A stretch of 64,000 bases of DNA from Geosiphon pyriformis (taxonomy: Eukaryota > Glomeromycota > Glomeromycetes > Archaeosporales > Geosiphonaceae). The notes under the pieces were generated by a model, which searched no databases, was not told where the DNA came from, and worked only from the letters and a program-made list of their open reading frames with translations. The stretch is taken from NCBI GenBank assembly GCA_016748015.1, contig JAAOMT010000762.1, forward strand, positions 558,001 to 622,000. The letters are read 5' to 3'. Positions 1 through 11,499 of the stretch are shown piece by piece. Every line of letters begins with the position of its first letter. The stretch's first letter is position 1. The translations under genes were made by a program, and so were the position numbers.

Positions 1-1757
1 AGCTTGCCAAATATATTTTATAGTTTAAAGTATTTTCTAATATCAAAAATTTTGAGAGATCTCTTTTATTTCAATATAATTAATTCTTTGAAATGCTTTA
101 AAATTGTTTTTAATGACAGATTGTTGAATAAACATGAGTCAATTATGAATTGGAAAACTTTTTATTATTGAAAAAAACTAAGTTTTAGAAGTCTAATATT
201 GTTGTGATTTAAAAAGACTTCAATTTATATGAGTAGCCATTGTATAGAATCTGGTAAGATTACTTTTGTCTCTGATTGCTTGGATTTTTTTTGTTTACCT
301 AAATTTTCAAATGTTTAAGGCTATTTACACAGATTGTAAACAGATGTTTTTAATATTTACATAAATAGCTCTTTAAAGTAATTGAATACTGTAGAAATTA
401 CTAACAGAACAGTAGCATATTTTTTTAATATTAAAATATACAGGTTGCTGTTTTCTATAATATTGGAACTTCAAATAATTGCTTTGGCTTTGGGGTGTGT
501 TTTTTTATTGTGCTTAATAATTGTGTATATAAAAAGTCAAACAGTTCTAAATACATATGTTTTAAAATTTAGGCTTTATTAACCAAACTTTTAAAACAAA
601 TACTAAGTAGAAAGATATTATATAGTTAATTTAATTAAGTTTAAGAATATTTTTGTTAGATAAATAAAGATCAAAAATTATTCAAAAGACATTAATAATA
701 ACAAAACTGATGTTTTTATATATAATACAACTAATTCTGACTTTTTTTTCTGTGAGAGTTTATAAAAGATTTATAATGGCTAACAGCCAAATTGTCTTAA
801 AAAATACTTATTATTTTATTCAGAATATTTGTAAAGCTGTTTGTAAAACTCAATAGAAAACCAGACTAAATACAAAAGTTATAGATAAAGCATTAATTAA
901 AGACATAAATTGGATTAATACTTTAACAGTTTGACATCTGAACTCATATATGCTTTCTAAGTTTATAAGCAAAGCTTTGGCTGTTTTTTACATATATCTG
1001 ATAAAAACAGTTCATAAAAAACTCTTAGTTGCTATTAAAAAAAAATTTATAACAAAAATTATTTAAGAATATTATGTTTAATATATAATAATATTAAATT
1101 TTTTAATTACATTTTTACTTGTTCAAAAAAAGCTGTAATATGTTCTGAGATTTTGCTAAATCATATTAATTTGTAAAAGTTTTTAATAGATGGCTGCTTT
1201 TTGTTATCTTTTTTAGTACTGTATATTCTCTTTTTGAAAATATTAGATGTTAGTATTTATGTGGTTTTGTATAAGAGTTTTATATTCAAAAAATAAACTG
1301 ATAAAACAGTTTTGATCTTTGAAAATAAGAAAAAAGCTGTATTAGTAGTGGTCAATTTCACTTATTATTTGGCTAAGAAGTATTAAAGTAAGTTGTAATT
1401 ATTTAAAACAAAATTCAGAATTGATATAGAAAAAAATAATCTAATTAATAACATAGAGATAATTTTTGCTGTTTTTTGTAACATGTTTAGTTGTTTATTA
1501 ATAAGTGTTGTTTGTTTGCTTAGTATTATTAAGTTATTTGCTGTTAGTTTTAGTTTGTATAAGACTTGTTTTTTCTTTTTAGGTATTTGTAATAATGTAA
1601 AAGTATACATAAGTACATAGTGTTGTTTTGATTGGTTTAAGTAGCTAGTTATATGTAAAAAGTATATAAACCATATTTAGTTGGACTTACTTAGTTTGTT
1701 TCTGTATACTAGATAATAGTTGGACCACACTCATTAAATAAATTATTAAAAAAAACT
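1..1757 (+). pseudogene. Decayed LINE, 3' part (RNase H, zf-RVT region, 3' tail)
   Basis: This is the 3' end of a non-LTR retrotransposon, no longer codable. Around 310-600 the plus strand reads as an RNase H domain: a YTD motif near 330, then LELQIIALALGCV near 465, matching the ELQAIALALECV block of the copy at 9241-10975. Near 927-1060 a block aligns with WHPDLHM of that copy but reads *HLNSYM, every change being C to T or G to A. The distance from YTD to this block is about 610 nt in both copies. A tail near 1620-1750 matches the unmutated tail at 2355-2499. The 5' end lies outside the window. Family assignment rests on in-window copies plus recollection of Glomeromycotina LINEs. Confidence 0.72.
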
Positions 1758-2354
1758 CTATTACCAAACTTTCAAAAAAATTTTCAAATTTTAATAGTAA
1801 TCAATCTGAGTACCAAGTTACAAAAAACCCTAATGAATTCAGAACTTATCTGTAACAACATATTCAATATTTAAAAAAAATATCTTTAAGATATTTTGTT
1901 TAATTGCTTTTACAATTAAGAACATTTTATTTGTTAAAACTTTATTAGTTTTACTATAGAAAAAGTAATATTTACTCTTTGTTTTGGTTGTGATTATAAA
2001 AATAAGAGAAATAAATCCAAATTTCTTTTAGTAACATAAATAATTTTAATTAAAAATTATTTTTTTGATGTAAATAATATTTTTATTTAATAATAAGTAC
2101 AATTGAGTTCTTTAATAGTTTTATAACAATGATTTAATTTCTTAAATAATATTTTATTATTTCTTTGATTTATTAAATATTGGCTATTAAACATGAAATC
2201 TGAAATCTGAAATCTGTCTTTTTTTTAATATTAAAACCACTATATATATACCTATTTGTAGTTTAATAAAATAGCATATTGTGTTTGCTGCTATTGCTTG
2301 GTTAATTTATCATACTATTTATGATTTTGCTGGTAACAACGGGTTGAAGTTTCA
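1758..2354. other. AT-rich spacer, no gene seen
   Basis: No coding signal is visible on either strand. The only structure noted is three exact tandem copies of the 7-mer TGAAATC at 2194-2214. Confidence 0.5.
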
Positions 2355-2499
2355 GTTAATATAGTTGCGTAATGTAGCCTTGATTGGCCCGAGTGACTGG
2401 TCACATGTAGTAAGAGCGTGAATTACATTTAATTTAGAACACTTGGTTGTTGTATTGTATAGTGATCGGGCCTCACTCGCTAAACTGATAAAAAAAAAG
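2355..2499 (+). mobile_element. LINE 3' tail, unmutated, ending in poly(A)
   Basis: This GC-richer island matches the tails of both decayed LINEs. The core GAGTGACTGGTCACATG at about 2390 corresponds to an AT-shifted version at about 1640, and to another on the minus strand at about 9300. It ends with an A-run (about 2490-2498), as expected for a target-primed LINE insertion. It is 5' truncated and lies about 134 bp upstream of the PNO1 start codon, in the same orientation. A minus-strand ORF running through it is a shadow. Confidence 0.7.
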
Positions 2500-2633
2500 A
2501 TAATTAAAAATGTAGTTGTATATATTTTTGTAATAATAGAATTAAATATGTTAATTAGGAATTTTAATAAATTAGTTTTAAAAATCATCCACTTTGATAA
2601 TTGGCTAGATTAAATTTCTTTGCAAATCCGACC
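2500..2633 (+). promoter_or_regulatory. PNO1 5' flank (promoter and 5' UTR by position)
   Basis: This is the only sequence between the LINE poly(A) and the PNO1 ATG, so the core promoter must lie here or inside the LINE tail. No TATA box or binding site could be assigned. Confidence 0.4.
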
Positions 2634-3672
2634 ATGGACAGAATAAAGAACTCGAAAAAAAATGGACAAATTGAGCCTTACAGCAATGAAGGGCTAAACC
2701 CATTGCAAAACTTGGAACAAGGGGATGAGACGGGAGATGATGATATGGAAGTCGAAACTGAAAAACCCAATTTTGCTCCTCTACAAACCGCACTGTTGAA
2801 GGTAGTTTCTCCCGGTCCTTGAATCAAAACTAAGTTAAGAAAGCTAACGTCTAATACTTTAGGGTAATACAATTCAAATGCGCAAAGTTCTTGTTCCACC
2901 TAACAGATATGCCCCCTTGAAAAAGTCCTGGAAGAATATCTACGAACCATTAGTAGAACATTTGAATTTACAAGTTCGAATGAACATGAAGACTTATAAT
3001 GTTGAACTTAAAGTTAGGTTTCATCTGGTTTAAAAAGATACCAAATAATCAATATTAGCTATATGATTACACGAAAAATATAGACATCAAAATATACCAG
3101 TGAAACTGGTGCTTTACAAAAGGGTGCCGATTTTGTGAAGGCTTTTATGCTGGGTTTTGATGTTGAAGTAAGTATATTGTGAATTTATTTCTTTCCAAAC
3201 TGCTAATATAAGTTATATTTGACCAGTAGGACTCAATGGCCATATTACGTATGGACGACCTCTATATAGATTCATTTGAGATCAAAGATGGTAAATTTCA
3301 TATTTCTTTCCCACGTCCACTCAATCATTGACGCCTCTTCAGTTAAAAATTTGCAAGGTGATCATCTTTCTCGTGCAATTGGTCGCATCGCTGGTAAAGA
3401 CGGCAAGGTGAAATTTACTATTGAAAATACTTCCAAGACCAGAATAGTGTTGGCAGACACGTATGTACTAAATATTTGTTCATTATCTGTTCATAATTCA
3501 AATGCTTCTCAATTCAGATCTCTTAAATTATAGGAAAATCCATATACTTGGGACTTTCCAGAATATTAAAATTGCGCGGGATGCAATAGTCTCTTTGATT
3601 TTGGGAAGTCCACCTGGGAAAGTATATGCGAACCTCAGGACCGTTAGTTCGCGAATGAAACAAAGATTTTAA
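2634..3672 (+). CDS. PNO1: RNA-binding protein PNO1/DIM2 (KH domain, 40S ribosome biogenesis)
   Basis: Pre-rRNA processing factor. In yeast it binds the 3' end of 20S pre-rRNA and partners with the NOB1 endonuclease and the DIM1 dimethylase in the nucleolus and cytoplasm (family knowledge). Six exons are read: 2634-2801, 2863-3012, 3084-3167, 3230-3290, 3343-3460, 3534-3672. They total 720 nt, giving 239 aa with all phases consistent; introns are 53-73 nt, GT-AG. The N-terminus is acidic ([14 protein letters not shown]). Conserved blocks follow: [59 protein letters not shown], the KH segment [20 protein letters not shown], and the C-terminal [16 protein letters not shown]. The start is the first in-frame ATG. 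Length and motifs fit an intact family member. It is convergent with the deubiquitinase gene. Confidence 0.96.
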
Positions 3673-3865
3673 CTGATAAACTCAGAATAATTCTCATCTT
3701 TAAAAAAAATTATTTGCGATAAAATTACATTTAATACAGTCCAAGATGTCTACGGAATAACGTGAAGAAATAATTTACAATTTGAACAGATTAAATAAAT
3801 TTCTGACAAATGAATGGGAAAGAAAATCTCAATATTCGTAATATTCATCAAACCTATAAAAATAA

Positions 3866-6800
3866 TTAAGGAATGCTGGTGCGCACATAAAACAAGCTGT
3901 AGGCGGCGCGAGTCTAACAGAAATGTAGTAGTTTATGAGATTTGATTAAAGTTTAAACCAAAGAGTGATATTTTTAGATAAAATTACCATGACATTTCTT
4001 TCATCGCATACTGAGACGCGGCTGTCGTCGAAATTGTGCCATTCTTGTCGATAACCATTACGAACACAAGCTGTATAGTGACCACCATTTAATCCCCCAT
4101 AATGGTTTGACACAGCATATAGATCGTAAAGATAAGGAGGCCCACGTTTTGGTGCCAATGTACGGGTGCTGCTCTGATCGTTGAGGTTTAATTGCATTTT
4201 GAGACCAATTTCAGCTGTCGGGGCTAATGGTGGTAACATATAATGAGTCAAATCTAAGCTCCGTAATGGAAAATCTACAACGGTTTCTAATTTATCCCTA
4301 AACGGTCCTTTGAATGAGAAACGTTTCAGATGTATCAGAAGAATGTCTGGTAGGCGGGACAAGGTAAGCCTTTTTACAGTGCGCCGTCGAGTCTGACATC
4401 TTGGGCATTGCCAAGCATCTTCACCATCAAGTATTTCTTCCCGCACGAATTCATTCAGACAGTCATGCAAACCGATTGGATTATAATTTCGATTTTTAGT
4501 AGGAATTGGCAATGATAGGTACATAAACGTATTATAAGTCGTTGAAGTTTTGCCGCAAGTCATACATTCCAGTCGATTACGGAATTGGCCTTGGAAAAGA
4601 CTGACAACGATTGACCAATTACGTAATGTATAATTTTCCCACTCAATCTCGGATACTTTTTGTGGTGGCAAAAGTTCTCGTTGTTCCTCTTCTTTCTCTG
4701 TCAACTCTCTAATCGGCGGCTTGTACTTTGGAACATTCAAATCTTCATGCAAGCCATCAAGTAGGAAAGCCAAAAATTCCTGGGAATCTTGTTGATCTGA
4801 TCCAGAAAATTGTGGGGCAAACCGTCCAATAGCTTCTTTGAATGATACAGGGGAAACAAAGGTATATTGTTCGCTCCACATATAGTGAAGAAGTTTTGCA
4901 AAAGAGTTTGACAAAAGGCCTTTAGTTCCGAGAGGATTAACAGTGTTGATATGACGTCGGTAGCTGCCATTCAGAAAATATCGAGAAAATGGGATAGTAC
5001 CGCTCAAACATTGAATGACAGAATTCATAAAGCAAGTATTTCCCAAGTTTTTAAGTCCCGTAGTCCCGATACCCGATCCTAACTGCGAAAAACTACTTTC
5101 AGAAGGCGGAAAGCGTTGATGATTAGGGCCTAGAGACATTGACGGTCGACGAAACATATCGTTATCTTCCTTTAATAAAGGTGAGGGGACAATTGATGGC
5201 AAAGGTACTTTATTCTGCGTTAATGAATTTGAATTTGAGGATGGTAAAGTTGGATCAGGCAATGGTTTTTTTGGGGGTGGTGGTGGTGGTGGTCTTTGTG
5301 GTCGAGGAGGAGCATATTCTGGGTTATTAATCCGAGTAAAGCTATTAAAAGGATGGTCTATAAAAGTCCTGCGCCTTTGTAGGCTAACATTGGACTGAGT
5401 GGCCACCGGAGGCTCTGGAAGAGTAGATGGTGCTTGTCCAGATGAGCCAATGTCAGTATTGTGAGGCGAAGATTCTTGCGATGGAGTAATCAATTTTGCT
5501 GTATGATTATTTTCAGTCGAATATCCAGCAGGAAAATTTTGATTATTGTTATATTGCTGAGTGTATGAAGGTTGATTATAATTGGCTTGAGTCATAGATT
5601 GCATTTCAGAACCAGTCGGGTGCAAAAACTGTGGACGGAGATGATTTTAGCAAGATTTTATCTTAGATTTTACAAACCAATTTGAATGATCAGCTTACCA
5701 GGTCCATATAATTGGTTGCATATGGAGTACGAATAACCCCTTGTTGTTGAAAATTTGCGACTTGTTGGGAAGGATTGCTAAAGTTTTGGTGCAATTTGTG
5801 AAAAATAATAAATTTCTTTTGAATAAATTATTGAATGATCAGGGTTTTCATTACTTTAGTCAAGATCGTTTTTCATTGAAAAGGGAAACAATCCAGGGAT
5901 TCTCACTTGACAATTTCTGCTATATTCGTTATAATCAAGTAGTAATTCTTTGAAACTTGACATACTCGATATTATTCGGTTTTTGAAGAGATCCCGTCCA
6001 ATTACGATTATCTGAAATCAATATACCATTTCGTTTGGTTTTATCATGCTGTGGTAAGGGTTCTCTCACTCCAATAATGCTCGTCTTAGAAACGGCATTT
6101 TCAATGCCAGCATCGCCGGTCAATCGCTTCCAGCCTTCAAACCCACCCACTAATAAAACGGGAGGACGTTTTGGTGGCTTTTGAAATTCATTCACCCAAA
6201 TAGCTTGTACGAGATTGTACATCGGATACTTGTTATCTCCAAGCTTATTACTTGGGACTGAATTAGAATTTCTTGCGGAGGTGATGTTTGGATTATGGAC
6301 AGAATCTTGATCATGATAGACGATTAAATCAAATGTGTGGCGATCGGAAAATAATTTTTGTTCGTTTTGAGGAGAAAGAATAAGACGATGCTCCAAGTCT
6401 ATCGAAGAAATCCTATTGTAGTTAGGATCATTAATGTTGGAAACTGATTAATATAATGAAAAGCTAAAATTTATCTGTGAATTTTTTGCTCGAGAAACAT
6501 CATTATAATATGATATCAGTAGCTTATGATGATAGTTTAACACACGGTAAGGATCAGGTTTACTGAGAGATAAATAGTTGTAAAATTTAAACATACCCGT
6601 CAATCAAGATTAAAGGTTCCAAGCAAATTATATTCTCGGCTTTTATGTGACCATTTTGAAATGGTTCACGATTTCTTATATCCAAAATCAAGATTTTAGG
6701 GGCATTTTTTTCAATTTTGAGGAACTTTTCAAGTTCGGTGGCCTTAATTGTGTTGGTCACTGGGAAACCTTCTAATGGGTCCGGAGCCCGAGAAGCTTTT

Positions 6801-8017
6801 ATCGGGTCTGGCGGGTGTGATATTGGGTTCACCAATGATTGATTCGTTGATAATTCGCTCGTAGATGGCTTTTTTAAAGAAACAACACTTTCAATATTCT
6901 TTGGATCATTTTTCCTGTAATTTTTATCAATTGATGTCTTGCTCCCCGAGATTGATTGAGCAACTAGTCCATCATTTCGTAGATTAGCAATCCTTTGAGC
7001 GATACTCGAATTCAGTGGTCCCATAGTCTGTGAATTATTCTTTGAGGAACTATTAGAAGTAACACTCCCGATCATGCTTTCTCCAAAGATGTAGACAGGG
7101 GAAGGTTCTATACCCAACAATGTATTTGAAGTATCCAAAGGTGGAAATCTTGGGTCATTGTTATTTGAGACTGATATTTTTGTTGAGTTTGGCGGAGTAG
7201 GATGAGGAACAGGCATTTTCAGATCGATTATTTCTTCTGTATTTCTGGCTGCTCCATCCATTTTTATTAATTGCTCATGTTTATTGTCTCGTTCTTCTAG
7301 TAACTTCGCCACTTCTTCAGCATCTTCTAATACACCAGGGATTTTCTGTATAAATTATAATTGTATTAGTTATATTTTGAAGATAATTTTATGTAAAGAA
7401 AGTATTTTCAATACAAATTACCCGTTTCAGCTCAAAATAATCGTAACTAATATCTTCTGTCATATGGTTAAAGTCTTTGTGATGTGGCACCACTTCTAAT
7501 ATTATACTTTCAATGCGTTTTGATTTTAATAACTCAAGATGAAAATAAGATCTAGCAAAATAAGTGAAGAAATCTTCAATGCAGATAATGGTTACCTAGC
7601 GACTTTGAGTGATGTCACGTAGAGGGTATTAAGGTCTTGTTTAATTTTGGCATTTTCTGCCTAAAGTGGTGTAAAATTTTCGGTGATTTTTTAAAAGCCA
7701 GGTGTATAACCAAAAAGGCGCGGTAAGTTACAACATAAAAGGTGTTGTGACATGAAATTTCGAAAAGCAATCTTAAATAGGTCTTGTTCAAACAAAATCT
7801 ATTTAGAATTTAATTTGAGCAAAAAGGTGACAAGCCAGCAACCCTGAGGTTCAACAAGACCAAAAGTCATTTTGGTAAAAATTTAAATTACCTGATCTAA
7901 AAGACTTTTAGTGGACTTTAGCCAAGTTTTGATTTTATAACTTGGGTCCACTTTAACAATCGCTGCTTCTTTGAGTTCTGATATGTTAATATGAGAATTT
8001 GGCATTTGCGCGGCCAT
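3866..8017 (-). CDS. Doa4/USP8-like ubiquitin carboxyl-terminal hydrolase (rhodanese + UCH)
   Basis: Cysteine deubiquitinase. Yeast Doa4 recycles ubiquitin from endosomal cargo at ESCRT-III (family knowledge). Seven exons on the minus strand: 7892-8017, 7422-7595, 6597-7345, 5957-6412, 5699-5777, 3988-5628, 3866-3913. They total 3273 nt, 1090 aa, all phases consistent. Residues 1 to about 140 resemble the USP8/Doa4 N-terminal helical region. A rhodanese-like domain spans about 315-475 (ILDIRNREPFQNGHI, then LIVYHDQD where an active rhodanese would have Cys). A polyproline stretch RPPPPPPPKK follows. The UCH domain has a Cys box GLKNLGNTCFMNSV (Cys ~727), two CxxC pairs (ECMTC, WQCPRC), a His box GGHYTAC (His ~1045) and FDDSRV (Asp ~1062). 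The last short exon restores TRAAYSLFYVRT. Least certain is intron 5778-5956, whose donor GTTTCA is weak. Confidence 0.93.
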
Positions 8018-9240
8018 TTTCTTAAAAATGACCGTACTAAAACCAACACAAGTAGCTAAATTGGCTCCCAGAATATACTGCAATCGGCTTGAACCCCTTT
8101 TTTCAAATATCACTCCTAAATCAAACCCGGGCAATTTTAACGAAATACGTCTATCATACCACCTTAAAGTTAGACTCAGATCATTATCAAAACCTGTATT
8201 ATATACCTCAATGTATTATATTAATACATGATAATAAATTACCAGGAATTGTAAGGCATCAGCAAGTAAGAATTTTATTTTATTTTATTTTGCAGGTTTA
8301 AATTTAAATTAATAATTATTTTAAAAGTAAGGTTCTTTAAAGTTTTCAAATTTTAAATGTTTTGGTTCATTATTTAATATATATTAACAAAATATGTTAT
8401 TATTTAAAAATTATTTTTACAACACAATTATTATATATTAAATATGAATTATACAACAACTTAAATATATTTAGTTATTTAAATTAATGGTAATTATTTG
8501 TCTTTTAAATTAAAAATAGTTAATATTTTTATTTTATTAAAATAATTTATAAATATTTATTTTTTATAAATATGTTTATATATTTAATTTTCTGTTATTT
8601 TTTATTTATTTTTCTGTATATTTTATATTTAATATAATTTATTATAATTAATTACAATTGATTAATAACTCCAAAATTATAAATATTTAAAAAATAATTT
8701 TTATTTTTATTTTTAAAACTTATAAACAAATTAGTATTATAAATAAATATATAATTTAAAAACTTGTAAATTAATGCTTTGGTAATTAAATTTAAATATT
8801 TTAATTATTGAATTTTTTGTATTTAAGTAATAATAGCTGGTAATATTTGGTGTTTTATTTTTTTGATAAGTAATTAGTTTATTTTGGTATTTTTTATTCT
8901 TTTAATAAATAATTTAACTATTAATAAATTAATTTTATACTTATTTTTGTGTTTTTTATTAAACAATTTTTAATATTATAATTTTAATGTTTTATTTTTA
9001 ATTAATTAGTTTAAAACAAACAAACAAAATAAAAATAATAATAAATAAAAAGTTAATATTTTATTAATAATTATAATTAAAAACTATTATTTTAGTATTA
9101 TTAAATTTTTTAAATATATATTAATAATATTTAATGCTTTTATAAATAAAAAGTTAAAAGTAAATAATTTTTGTAATATAAAATTTCTGAAAATTTAAAT
9201 TATTTTTTTATTTTTTTTTTAATATTAAATAAGTGCAGTT
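8018..9240. other. AT-rich spacer upstream of the deubiquitinase gene
   Basis: It must contain the promoter of the minus-strand deubiquitinase near its left edge. From about 8290 the sequence is almost pure A/T with short homopolymers; no ORF, RNA gene or repeat family was recognised. Short ORFs near 8028-8300 are antisense shadows of exon 1 and its leader. Confidence 0.5.
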
Positions 9241-10975
9241 TAATTGCTATTTAGTATATAAAGTCAAAACTATAAACTCCAATTAGATATAATTTATGTA
9301 TTTACAATATGTAACCAGTCACTTAAACTAATTAAAGCAATACTAAGCTTCTATACAAACAGTAACCTTACCACCCAAACCAGAAAAAAACAAGTAAGAT
9401 ATACAAAAACCAAAACTAACTCCAAAAAAATTATTAATACCAATTAATCTAATTATACTATCTAATAAAACTAGTATTGAATTAACAGACACTACAGGCA
9501 TTACCCCTGAATTACTAATTAAATTATCTCTCTTTATATCTGCTCTAAATCTAAACCTGAATTCCTACAACTCAAAATAGTATCATTTACCCAAACCTCA
9601 CACAAAATCAACTAAAATCTGGGCAGTCTTCTTATGATCTTCAAAAATCCATACCATTTTCTTAAACCACCTCATAGATACAAAGCTCTTATAAAGAAAT
9701 GCATACATACCAACATTAAATATATATAAAAGAAGAGATTTTACAATCACAAAAAAGATAAGAAAACAAAAACCAGTTAGAAACCTCCAAAATAAAATAT
9801 GCTTAAATAAGATTGCCTTATAAGAAACAAACTCTTTAAAACACATAAATACATAATTGGAAAATTCAACTTTTCTATAATATAAACATAAAACACCAGA
9901 ATAATATTTGTTATAAAGTTTCTTTCTAATAACAACAGGCAGTTTTTTATAGACAGTCTTCATAAAATAAATATGCAAGCCAGCTGAAACTTTGCTTGTA
10001 GACCCTAACAGCATGTGTAAATCTGGATGCCAAACTGCCATAATATGAATTTAATCAATATTACGAACCAAAAAACCATCTAAAACTCTAGAACCAAAAC
10101 TAATTTTCCAATATACATAATTTACTAACCTAAAAATATTCTAAACAAAATGATAAACATTACCAAAAACCAGTAGACTATTGGTCTTAATAAAGCATTT
10201 GCACACATTAGTTAGCAGCAGCAAAAATAAGTGAGCAGTCACACCTGTCAAAACATCTGTGCAAACATTGCCTAAAACTCTTAAGTAGCCTCTAATCTTT
10301 GATTAGACTACAGAAATGTTTTTATTAATAATTAAATTCACAATATGCCTTTTTTTTATTCAACAACTACTATGAAAATCAGAACCAGGTAATTTCAACT
10401 CTAAGACACATGCATTCAATGTGGCCTAACTGTCCAAACACACTACTATTAAATAAGAAGAGAACACACATTTCAAAGCCAAAGCAATAGCCTGTAATTT
10501 GGCCATTATAAAAGACAAAAGCTTATTAACTCTAATTTTAATGTTCAAATTAATCTCAGAAAAAAATACAATAGCACTTTTAGTCACATTAACAGAACCA
10601 AGCTTTTTTAAAGAATCATCTGTATATACAGTAAAAGTATTTGACCAGATCTCAAGCAGACCATTCTTAATATCAGAAAACTGACCAGATAACAAAATAT
10701 TATTAATATCCAACACTAAATTTCTAGTAGAAAACACTGATGTGAGCACAAAATCATGTAAAAACTTTGATACCAAAACAAACTAAGAAGACACAGATCC
10801 CCTAGGGTCTAATCTCTTTTAATATTGGAATGTTTTCTAATCTAAAACTTTACTGTGTTTGTCTAAAAATCTGTTACAAAAAGTCATACCAAATCTCTTT
10901 AAGAAACTAATTCAATTATAATACAATAATAGTTTCAAGACACTTAAAACAAAAAACCAGCTATTTTATTTTTCT
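9241..10975 (-). pseudogene. Decayed LINE (RNase H, WHPDLHM/zf-RVT region, tail)
   Basis: This is the same LINE family as at 1-1757, opposite strand and better preserved. The minus-strand ORF at 10426-10776 is the RNase H domain: it has VYTDDSLKKLGSV, where TDG would be usual, and AKLQAIALALKCV, where Glu has become Lys. The ORF at 9598-10041 begins at MAVWHPDLHMLLGSTSK and continues to a reverse-transcriptase zinc-finger-like block. That block reads VLCLYYRKVEFSNYVFMC, with Tyr where a second Cys is expected. The 3' tail near 9241-9330 matches the LINE tail at 2355-2499. Stops and Gly/Glu to Arg/Lys changes are G to A. Nothing of the endonuclease half is recognisable. Confidence 0.75.
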
Positions 10976-11499
10976 TAAATTATTGTTAAAATTTTTGGTA
11001 TTTTTGTTAATATTTTTGAAATTTTTGGTATTTTAAAAATTTTTGCTAATTTTTTAAAATTTTTAAAATTTTTAAAATTTTTAAAATTTTTAATATTATA
11101 TTATCTAATAATTTTATATATATAATTATTTAATTTATGCTATAATAACTATTATTTTTTTTAATATTAAGTTTTAATAAAATTCAAAATTTTTTTAAAT
11201 AATTTTAATTATATTTTTTTTATTATTGTATTGTTAATTTCTATTTTTAATTTTTAAATTAAATATTGTTTTTTTTTAATTAATTATTAATGTTTTTATA
11301 ATTAAATATAATAATATTTTATTATATTTTTAAAACATAAAATAAGTATTTAAAAAAACTTTTTTTTTCTATGTTCAAAATTTTTCAAAACCAATTTAAT
11401 AAAAAAGTTTTTTTTGTTTTTTAATTCTTTTTATTATTTTATTTTTGCTATTTTATTAAACACAAACTTTTTAATTATTGTTTTAATAATTATTACTAG
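10976..11499. repeat. AT-rich spacer with a 10-bp tandem repeat
   Basis: About five near-exact copies of TAAAATTTTT occupy roughly 11049-11094, embedded in A/T homopolymer sequence. No gene is seen in the rest. Confidence 0.6.

Noticed and set aside
2352-2588. Minus-strand 78-codon ORF upstream of PNO1
   Set aside because: It runs antisense through the LINE tail and its poly(A), so it is not a gene.
8018-9240. Mitochondrial or plastid insertion, suggested by extreme AT content
   Set aside because: No organellar gene, tRNA or rRNA motif was found; the same composition is typical of the spacers here.
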